Shown here: in pieces, positions 23,801 through 35,800 of the stretch | Numbering within the stretch: position 1 is the stretch's first letter | Layout of the letters: each line of letters opens with the position of its first letter | Origin: Lutraria lutraria | Lineage: Eukaryota > Mollusca > Bivalvia > Venerida > Mactridae | DNA: 64,000 nucleotides | Direction: 5' to 3' | NCBI GenBank assembly: GCA_964023205.1 | Contig: OZ026848.1 | Span: forward strand, 4,454,501-4,518,500 | Translations under genes and position numbers: made by a program | The notes under the pieces: model-generated | Told to the model about the DNA's origin: nothing | What the model saw: only the letters and a program-made list of their open reading frames with translations | The model's database searches: none

Positions 23801-26800
23801 GTAGGCTTTTCACCTTGATAGTATATATAAGCTCAGTGACGGGATTTTTTTGGTGAACCAAACACTGATACATCCACCTGTGTCTCAAATGAGATCTTAG
23901 TAATGCTTGGTGAAAAGTTGATTAATAAAACAAGCCTTGTCGATGATGACTGAACCATTCTAGCGAAAATAAAGATTACCTGTACGGGCCAGTCTGTCCA
24001 ACAATTAATTGTTTTTGTAAGCCATGGTTTCTGAAATATAACATGGTACACAGTCATACACAGTTTGGTTACTGACAAAAGTAAAAGGAGAAAACACGAG
24101 TTGTTATTGTTTTTGTTAAGTGTTTTTATTATTATTAGATGCCTCTGTTTACGAAAATGATCGATGCAATGTAACGACAAATTATTGCACAACCCCATCG
24201 AATGGAATTCATGAAAAATTCATATATGTCAAAAATGAACAATCCATTCATACTTCATGAATAGTTCATGAAATATGAATATTTTCTTTGACAGGGAACC
24301 AAATAACGTTACGTGTACTCTTGTCAACTGTGTTGTAACGGAACAATTATTTCTATAACAACATGTAATTTATCAAGTTCAGAGATATGTAGTTTTAAGA
24401 TAGTCGACGTTTAGTTGTCACTGTTTTCAAATTAAACAGAATACCGTCGCATGCCTATTGTCAACATGTATGGTTTATACAAACAAGAAGGACTCGAGAG
24501 AAGCATACTTACATTCCAAAGGACACATAAGCCATAAATGAATGAACTTGTATAGAACAACAGCTGCCAACTGTAAATAGATAAAAAATATGTGTTATAT
24601 CCCCACCAAGAGCTGTCGTTCCTACAGATATGAGCTCCTAAACTACTTAACCGGTTCCTGATCGATGCTGTATTCCATGTACAAAGTCAATGGGAACCAC
24701 AATTGTAACTACTCGTGCATTTCCGTAGGTTCTGAGAAATACGCCTCATAGTTACAAACTTCAGTTATTTGGTGTCCGGTCACTTCTTTTCTAGACGAAT
24801 TGTACTTATGAATATTAGTTTATTGTAATAGCTGTTTGCGAGTATATAGTGTCGTGTCTATTACTAGTTTGGCTAATCAGGTAAGTAAATCATGAAGGCA
24901 TTGCCTAGATAAGTTGTTGTGTGGCTATTTGAAGTTCAATGTCGTTGTATGATAGTGCTCAGATTTTTGGTGAATTGGTTCACATTTAGGGTTGATCCTA
25001 TTTGATTGATGTAGGGTATGCTATTACCATGTGCTTGTGAACTATATACATGAATTTATTCATTTGTCATATACTCATGATTGTCATTATAATGTGTATT
25101 ACTCATATCATATAAATATTTTATACTCTCCTTAATGGAGGATTGAATAAAATATACAGTCAATATCCTTTATAAAAGCAACTTCATACATAAAACCAAT
25201 ATGCTTCTTGTAATTCGTCAACCTATAACGTTTTGTAATAGTTGTTCTTGTTCAACATAAGTACGTTCATTAGACAAACGCCGAGGAGTTCCGATTGTGA
25301 GATCCAGTTTAACAAACTTCGAGCACCAATTACTACGTCATGCAACGGTATATTAACCACTGCTGTCCGTCATACATCTTCACGTGACTATAGTTGGGTC
25401 ACGTGAATGTTGACAAGAGGGCCAAGATGGCCCTATATCGCTCACATGACAATCACTGTTCACTCATTAAAACATTGTTTTGAACCGGTGACCTAGTTTT
25501 TGACCCCAGACGACCTATGTTCGAATTTGTCTTACATATCATTAAGACAAACAGTCTGATTAGGTTTGGTGAAGATACGATCAAAATTTGACATCTACAG
25601 TGTTAATAAGGTTTTCCTAAGATTTGACCTTGTGACCTGGTTTTTGACCCTAGGTGACCCATATTTGAACTTGTCCTTAATACCATTAAGACAAACAATC
25701 TGACAAGGTTTGGCCAAGATCCAATCAAAACCATGACATTTAGAGCTTTTACAAGATTTTTACCTAAGATTTGACCTTGTGACCCAGTTTTTGAACCCGG
25801 CTGACCCATGTTCATCCTTCACCCACATATCATTGAGCCAAACATTTTGACAAGGTTTGGTGAAGATTCAATTAAAACTGTGACATCTACAGTGTTAACA
25901 AAGTTTTCCTAAGATTTGACCTGGTGACCTTGTTATTGACCCCAGATGACCCATATTTATACTTGACCGTTATATCATTAAAACAAACGATTTGACAAAG
26001 TTTGGTGAAGATCCAATAATAACTGTGAAATCTACAGTGTTAACATGGTTTTTCATAAGATTTGACCTAGCGACCTAGTTTTTGACCCAAGATGACCCAT
26101 GTTCGAACTCGTCCAAGATATTATGAAGACAAACATTCTGACAAGGTTTCATGATCATCCAATCAAAACAGTGACTTCTAGAGTGTTCACAAGGTTTTCC
26201 AGCAATTTGCCCTAGTGACCTAATTTTACTACAGAAATTACCCATTTTCAAACTTGACCTACATATTATTAAAATAAACATTCTGACAAAGTTTCATGAA
26301 GATAAATTCAAAACAGTGATTTCTACAGTGTTCACAAGGTTTTCCCTTATTTGGCCCTGGTGACCTAGTTTTTGACCCCAAATGGCCCAATATCGAACTC
26401 GTCCGAGATTTTGTTGATATTAACGTTCTGACCCAGTTTTGCTAAAATTGAGCCAAAAATGTGGCCCCTAGTGTGGTCACAACAAAAAGTTTGACGACGC
26501 ACGACGCACGACGCCGGACGCCGGACGGAGAGTGATCCTAATAGCTCACTTTGTCACTTTGTGACATGTGAGCTAAAAATGGCGGATAGGCCAAACAGAA
26601 GCTTCAAGAAACTCCGTTTAATGTGAAATAAAAAGAACAATTACTATTATATTCATGCATTTTTTCTTACAAATCAAATTTACTTGAGTATTCATGATTG
26701 TAACAAAACTATCTTTAAAGGGAGATCACTGCGAAATATATTGGTTTGTTTATATGCAAACCGGCGCGTCAGTAGCATGATTTTCTATTTTGTCGTTTAG

Positions 26801-29800
26801 TGTTTTTACTTTCATACCATTAGTTCTATCATATGTTTGCAAATAGAATCATTCTGATATGAATAAGTCAATAGAAGAAAGACAAACAAGAGGGCCAAGA
26901 TGGCCCTATATCGCTCACATGGCAATCACTGTTCACTCATTAAAACATTGTTTTGAACCGGTGACCTAGTTTTTGACCCCAGACAACCTATGTTCGAATT
27001 TGTCTTACATATCATTATAACAAACAGTCTGACTAGGTTTGGTGAAGATACGATCAAAATTTGACATCTACAGTGTTAATAAGGTTTTCCTAAGATTTGA
27101 CCTTGTGACCTGGTTTTTGACCCTAGGTGACCCATATTTGAACTTGTCCTTAATATCATTAAGACAAACAATCTGACAAGGATTGGCCAAGATCCAATCA
27201 AAACCATGACATTTAGAGCTTTTACAAGATTTTTACCTAAGATTTGACCTTGTGACCCAGTTTTTGAACCCGGCTGACCCATGTTCATCCTTGACCCACA
27301 TATCATTAAGGCAAACATTTTGACAAGGTTTGGTGAAAATCCAATTAAAACTGTGACATCTACAGTGTTAACAAAGTTTTCCTAAGATTTGACCTGGTGA
27401 CCTAGTTATTGACCCCAGATGACCCATATTTATACTTGACCGTTATATCATTAAAAAAAACGATTTGACAAAGTTTGGTGAAGATCCAATAATTACTGGG
27501 AAATCTACAGTGTTAACATGGTTTTTCATAAGATTTGACCTAGCGACCTAGTTTTTGACCCAAGATGACCCATGTTCGAACTCGTCCAAGATATTATGAA
27601 GACAAACATTCTGACAAGGTTTCATGATCATCCAATCAAAACAGTGACTTCTAGAGTGTTCACAAGGTTTTCCAGCAATTTGCCCTAGTGACCTAATTTT
27701 ACTACAGAAATGACCCATTGTCAAATTTGACCTACATATTATTAAAATAAACATTCTGACAAAGTTTCATGAAGATAAAGTCAAAACAGTGATTTCTAAA
27801 GTGTTCACAAGGTTTTCCCTTATTTGGCCCTGGTGACCTAGTTTTTGACCCCAAATGGCCCAATATCGAACTCGTCCGAGATTTTGTTGATATTAACGTT
27901 CTGACCCAGTTTTGCTAAAATTGAGCCAAAAATGTGGCCCCTTAAGTGTGGTCACAACAAAAAGTTTGACGACGCACGACGCACAACGCACGACGCTGGG
28001 CGGAGAGTGATGACCTAATAGCTCACTTTGTCACTTTGTGACATGTGAGCTAAAAAAGGGCTAGAATCTATCCGAATAACTTATGATAGCACGGATCACT
28101 GTCATCGTTAAAGGGAGATCACTGCGTATTACCTGGTATTATTATTTTAATAAAATAACATCCGACTTATCAATATACGTACATGTATATAAAATTCAAC
28201 TAGTGATGTTCTGATTAATCATTTATTCAAAGAATCATTGACGAATGGTCTTTGACGTGACAATGACAATGCTGCCATTTCGTCAACGGATTGTTGATTT
28301 TTGTACATAGTTGTCGTTCTTGACTATATTACTGAATACCTTACAAGGGTTCACTTTAAAGATGATGCTGTTCGAGCTGTAACTGTAAATGCAGCATAAT
28401 TCTGGCCCAGTGTAGTTCGTTTAATAATCAGTATATTTTGATGTGATGTTTACTCAAACATCCTTATACTAGTAATGTTAAACATTTAACATTTCAATTC
28501 TTATTGTGCTATTCGATTAGTGTAAGGGACGTAAATGCATGCAATAGTAACATATTTGATCATTTCTTATTTATTTTCATGGACTGATTACAATCACTAA
28601 TTTCAACCTCTCCAGACCAGTCCTCATTTGACCAACAACCTCTCACAACAACAGTATGACTCCACTACATGATTTAACTACTAATGTGTCCTCTTTAGAG
28701 CAACAACCTCTCTACAATAACATAATTGTGTTATTCCCAAAGGGTGTTGCTTTGAAGAGGTTAAACTGTATCTATATCCATGAAACATTTGGTATTGATT
28801 ACTCTGTATGACAAACAATTAGGTAAAATATAAATAGACAACAATGAAGATAATTGCCTTGATCATAATTCGGTTGTAAAAAGCTAAACAGATTAAGAAT
28901 AGATCATGCTTTATCATCTGATTCATCCAATCATAGAAGGAACAAAGAAAATGCTGCGTACATAGAATACACTCAATAATTATAATACTGTGGTGTACTT
29001 AATAATCACATACATATTATATACATTGTAATGTTGTCGCTGGGACATAAACAAAATAATGCAATCTGTTACATAAGGCTGAGATAATAGTTTTGTTTCA
29101 GTGACCAGACTACTCGAGCTGTTTGCGTCAACTTTACAGTTTCTAATGGTAAAATCTAGAGTACAAAATCAATTGGGTGCGAATAAATATTCTCACAAAA
29201 GGTGTAGAGAAGTCAAAGTACTGAAAGTACTCATGGAAACTTAAGGTACGAAGGTTTGCACTGCAACATATAACGGGACAAGTTAAACTAGAACTATCAC
29301 TAAAGGTGATGAATACCCCCAGATGCGGCCTTGACACAGTTATTGTTACATTTTACAGAGGGAAATATAATGCATTTTCATTTTTTTAATACCAGCAAAT
29401 TGTTGCTTAGATATATCCTGACCAGTTTCTAAATATACATTATACAAAAAATAACAAAGGGCCATAACTCATTAAAATTTACTTGGACAAAACCTATTGT
29501 GGACATGCACAACTTGGCAAACTACTTATCACTTCTAAGAAGTTTCACTGAATTCCTGCATGTAGTTGCTGAGAAATAGTAAGGACAAAATTTACCTAAT
29601 TGTATAAAACAAAGGGCCATAACTCAGTGAAAATTAATCCAAACAAAACCTGGTTATTGCATGCACAACTTGGCTTGCTTTTTATAACTTCTGTGAAGTT
29701 TCAATGAATTCCTATGAGTAGTTACTGAGATATTGTATATACACTGTATAAAAACAACAAAGGGCCATAACTCAGTGAAAAAATTCAACCAACCAAGACA

Positions 29801-32800
29801 AGCTTAATGCATGCACAACTAAGCTAACTACTCATCACTTCTGAGAAGTTTTATTGAATTCCTGGCAGTAGTCAATGAGAAATAGTCAGGACAAAATTTG
29901 CCTATTGTATATACTGTAGAAAAAAACAAAGGGCTATAACTCAGTGAAAATCAATCCAAATGAAAAATGATTTAAGCATGCACAACTAGGCTAACTACTT
30001 ATTACTTCTGTGAAGTTTCGTTGAAATCCTGTGAATAGTTGCTGAGAAATTGTTCGGACAAAATCTGCTTAATGTATATACTGTATAAAAACAACAAAGG
30101 GCTATAACTCAGTGAAAATTAATCCGATCGAAAATTGCTTTAAGCTAGCACAACTAGGCTTACTACTGATCACTTCTGTGAAGTTTCATTGAGATCCTGT
30201 GAGTAGTTGCTGAGAAATTGTCCGGACAAAATTTGCCTATTGTATATACTGTATAAAATCAACAAAGGGGTATAACTCAGTGATAATTAATCCGAACAAA
30301 AATTGCTTTAAGCATGCACAACTAGGCTTACTACTGATCACTTCTGTGAAGTTTCATTGAGATCCTGTGAGTAATTGCTGAGAAATTGTCCGGACAAAAT
30401 TTGCCTATTGTATATACTGTATAAAAACAACAAAGGGCTATAACTCAGTGAAAATTAATCCGAACAATAATTGCTTTAAGCATGCACAACTAGGCTTACT
30501 ACTGATCACTTCTGTGAAGTTTCATTGAGATCCTGTGAGTAATTGCTGAGAAATTGTCCGGACAAAATTTGCCTATTGTATATACTGTATAAAAACAACA
30601 AAGGGGTATAACTCAGTGAAAATTAATCCGAACGAAAAATGCTTTAAGCTAGCACAACTAGGCTTACTACTGATCACATCTGTGAAGTTTTATTAAAATC
30701 CTGTAAGTAGTTGCTGAGAAATTCTCCGGACAAATTGTGTCTACAGACGCACGGACCGACCGACCGACCGACCGACCGACCGGCCGACCGACCGACCGAC
30801 CGTCAAGCGTGAATCCAATATAGCCCCCATATATTTCATATCTGGGGGTATAACAATTGTATAGCGGATGAAAAAACGTAATACTTTGGGCCGCATCAAA
30901 CTTCATAGGCACCGAGCATGTGACGGTGACGGCTATTGTTTAGTTTCTTAAAATGGAAAGTCAAGCTTTTTGACCGACCCCTCATTGTACTTTTTGGTCA
31001 AGGTACCGAGACATTCTTTTTTCAAGCCTTATTCGTCAAGTAGAAATGTAGACTATGTTGTTGTCAACAAACGATCACGTTGTTTTTACTTGATATGTTG
31101 TTTTTTCACTCCTCAACAAATCAGTTGCGTTATGATTCACACAACTGAACCCAAAACAATCTGAACTTTGCTTCTTTAAGAATACAACCATGCTTAGAAA
31201 CAAACTGTGCGGTACTACAGTATGAAAATTGACCTTGAAAGTCGAACCCTCTCAAATACCGTACTTACACCATGATCGCACAGTCCAACTGTTCACAGAC
31301 CAACTTAATGCTGATTATTATTATTTCTGATCAACTTCAATCCTTTGTGATCAATTTTAACGTCGAGTTTTGATCCGGATCAAGTGAAGCTAAAAGCCGG
31401 ATCAGGGTCCTGTTTGATTGTTAAATTAATTAGCATAAGGCCTTGAGATTGTATTTATCATCTGCTAATCATAAACAGCACTATCAAAGACCCTTTTTAT
31501 CGGCCTTACAGGAAAAGATAAGGAGTATAGTTGCATTAACTCTAGAGGCGTACATGTGCACGTAAGGACATGCATTTGTGATAAAACACTTTGAATAGCA
31601 CGAGTATTACTCATAACTTGATATGTACAAGTTATAAAAATAGAGGAAATTATACACAGAACTGAATATATTTACCATTAGATTCTCTCATGCAATCCTC
31701 TCTGGATATCATATGTTTAGAGTGTTTACAATCAGTCAAACCTGACTTAATGACAAGCAGTGATAAAAATACCTTGAGAAGACGTAATATTGGTTACTGC
31801 GGTTTATAGATAAGCAAACCTAATATAAACATAGGACATCCGTACAAAATGATTTGCTGTTACGTGAACAATGTATAAGAAATCCCCCGACCCGACAACG
31901 TTTTAACGATTTTGACAATGTTTTCATTTCTTATTCCAGCTTTATGTATACAGTTCTAACAATTAAATCTGACAAAAATATATAATATACATGCGTGCCT
32001 CCCTAATATCATATGAAAGATTGTATCGCTTAACCGTAAACTATTTTTTTAAATAATGTCGATTTTTGTATATACATTTGTAATTGTTATAGCTGTTACT
32101 TGTTATGCTCAATAAGATCTAAAGTCTTCTGCATAATAATATGTGTTTACTTTACCTGCTTTCACAAAATTTCTTAATTGTGGGCGTGGCATCACGTTTC
32201 TTTCTTTTACGAAACCACACCTCTACTTGCCTGACTGACCAATCAGTTTGCTTCGACAGTGACTGAAAAAATACCATAGAAAAGCTAATACATTGAAGTA
32301 TTACAGTTTAATCTAAACTGCTGCCAAAGTGAGCCAACACCGAGGTCAGTTATAATTCGCAATCCATTAATCAACCAATCAAAATCGTTTATGTTTTAAT
32401 TGACCAATCGGACGAAGTAAATGATAACACATTTTATCTCAACAGTCCATTAACCGACCAATCAAAATCGCTGATGTTTTTGACTGACCAATCAGAGGAA
32501 GTAAATGATAACACACTTTGTCTCAACAATTTCATGTGATAATTTGTTTTATTTTCTTCTTTTTCCCTTGGGTTTAATGTCCCATCAACAGTCAGGGTAA
32601 TTTCTAGCGACTTTACCAGCTGGAACAATGGCGTACACCTAGGTGGAACCATCAACCTGCCTTAAGCAAGCTGGACAGCTTGAATGAAACTTGGTCTCGG
32701 TGAGTCACATGAATCATAGCACATACAGTAAACATGTACAGTACAACCTCTCTAGACCGACCCTCTCTTGAGCAACAACTTCTCTATAACAACAGCATGA

Positions 32801-35800
32801 TATGTCCCCACTGCACGATTTAACTATAAATTTAACCTCTCTAGAGCAACAACCTCTCAACAATAATAAAGTGTTGCTACTCCAAAAGGCTGTGGCTTTG
32901 GAGAGGTTGCTGTAGAAATCAGAATAGTTTTACAGGAAATACAATCATGACACGCTATCCGAGACCTGAGATATACATTCAACAATGAAGCGCATAACTT
33001 TAAATTGTATGGTCGATGTATAAATCAAATACTGACAATACAGAGAACGCCTTTACGACAACAATATTTTCACATCACTTATACACGGTAAAGACGTTTT
33101 TTTGTAAACACGAAGTAAACAGTCACACACGGTTATCGATAGCCCGCACATAATATCCTCCGTGTGGACTTCGGCTACTCCGCAGCACACATTAATCGAT
33201 TTCATATTACAGGTATATAACCCAGAATATATTTAAAGGCCAACTCTGGGGCTTCCGTAATCGAGGGATTTTGTTCTCAGACTAGTGATCGCTAGCCTCT
33301 TTGCTGTGAGACCGGAGGTCTAGGCAAATTGCACATGCAAGGCAACTGTTCATCTGGCTTAATAAAGGTCGGCGGTTACACTCAGGACTAGTGAATGACT
33401 GGTGTCTGACCTCACTGTTATGGCTACAAAAATGACTAAAAAATCATGGCTAATGCTTCGACGTTAATCCCAAATGAAGTCAAAGGTCACAAAGCTTACT
33501 GGGCAAAGGTTAACAACACAACTCCTCTACTCTCGCTTTATAGTCATAACCCCGCCACAAAAGAAGCAGAGACTTCAGTTAAAGCCTCTGCTTCTAATGT
33601 ACTTCACAAGTACTTCATTAGCGCTGCAAAATTTAAAGACCCGCTTCATCTGAAGTCCCGGGGACTTCTTTCATACTTCTTGATACGCTTCAGATGAAGT
33701 CCCCTGCTCCACCGAAGCGCACGGGGACTTCAGAAGTACTTCATAGACTTTAGGATGGATTGATTTAATCTATTTCTTATAAGGAGGGGCTTCATAAGCG
33801 CTTCAGTATATTTAAAGGAATGGTGATGTTTGATGACATCACAGGTCACATGGTGTAAATTCAAAAAATGGCTGACTGTTATAATAAGAAAAAGTGTGCC
33901 AATAATGAAAATGGAAAAACTGCTAAAACTATGATGTTAATACACTGGTAAGTGTACTGGTTTTTAAGTTCTTGTATAGATAAATGTTTTACACCTGCAG
34001 AAAACCTAACATGACAGTTTCATATATATTTAGAGACAATTATGATAAAACCAAGTGGATGGGGTGTGATGAAACACTTGAGAGGCTGCAATTTGATGTG
34101 TTGTAGTTAGGTACATTATTAACAGAATTAATCCCTATCTTATAATGTGATCAAACTGCTATTATTGTTAAGTTAAGTTTTCCAAGTATAATTAAATTAT
34201 TTAAGAAAAGACTGGCTCTGCATGTCTGAAAAACTTCTGAATATTTCTCTGAATATAGTCCGAGTGAACTCAATGTACAATATCTAAATATTATTTTTGA
34301 GTGTTGTCTCAGAAATGTCTGAATTATATCTGAATACTTTTTCTGATTACTGTCTGATGATGCAGACATGGCATATCAGACATTTCATGATTTAGCATGA
34401 TGCATGGTCTGAACATAATTTCAAACAGGGACTTCAAATAAGTAGGCGCTTCAATGACGCTTCTTAGAGGTGCTTCAGACACGCTTCTGTTTGTGCTTCA
34501 AAGGCGCTTCTGACAAGGGACTTCAAATGCGCTTCAACCTAATTTGCATACTGAAGCACATCTGAAGCGCTAATTAACATAATTGGGACGGGACTTCAAA
34601 TGCGCTTCTCCATTACTTTCATACATGTAATTTTATCTGTATCTGTGAAGTTCTCTTGAAGCAGGAGACTTTAAAAGTACTTCTTTGATACTCCAGGGGG
34701 AAGCTTCATTTGTACTTCAGATATGCTTCAGATGTGCTTCGTTTGTGGCGGGGTAATTCATAGGATAAACTGTTAATGACCATAACCAATTCAACAAAGT
34801 AACGACATTACGTTAATGAAATTAGTGTGGGTAGTATACATATATAAGCATAAAAGAAAACTAAGAACACTACATGTATAATAAAACCTCGATTATCGAA
34901 GGGACCGAAATATTGTTTCGGATAACACTATTCGGATAATCAAGTCTAATTTGCATTGACATTTACAAGCGAAAATCGGGGCAAAAAATTCATTTCGGAT
35001 AACACCAGGTTTTCGGATAATCCGAGTTCGGATAATCGAGGTTTTACTGTAGTTACTTACCTCATAGTCTGGCTGCTGTTTTCTCTGATTGTAAGCTGTT
35101 TCCAATAACAGATTAGGGGTCACATAAGGAACCCGTGGTTTCTTTATACCAAGTTTGTATCCTATTGGTGTAACCAAATATCTAAAACAAAACAACGTAC
35201 ATGTACTTCATAACAACATGAAGTTGAAACTGAAAAAGGCCGCGTTCATGGCCTAATGGTTAGTAAGATCAGGTGATCAGGGTTTGAACTTCGGTTGCGG
35301 CTGATCATAGAAAGTACTGGTTAAAATAAAATCTTTCAATTGTTTGATTCTGTAAATATTCACACTGCTATTCCAGAAATGTTGACGTTACTCTTGACGT
35401 CACATATAAACAGAAGTTAACCATAGTTATACAATTGTATCATGCTAAACAAGAACAACTTGTCGTTTATGCAACATTCTAAACCCATTGGCAATAATCA
35501 TTATCACGCAATGACATAACAAACATATTGTCATCAAAGCAGACGGCGTCCATAATATGATAATATTATATGCAATCATAACTTGCCAAATAAATGAAAT
35601 AATTGCAAAACTAGTTATTATAATGCCACATTTGTTTAATGAATAATGCATTGAACACAATGCCATAATTTTATTCGCACAAAACCTATCCATTTTAATG
35701 ATAAAAAAAAACAATAGTACATGCAGTCGCTGAGTGCCAAGGACGCGTTGAAGGCTGTTGCCACAATGTAATGGATTAACTAGCACTTTAAACAGAGAAA

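Noticed and set aside
25603..27754. Minus-strand ORFs of 68-80 codons repeated in pairs
   Set aside because: They are frames through the 130-150-bp units of the 1.16-kb element, repeated because the element is.
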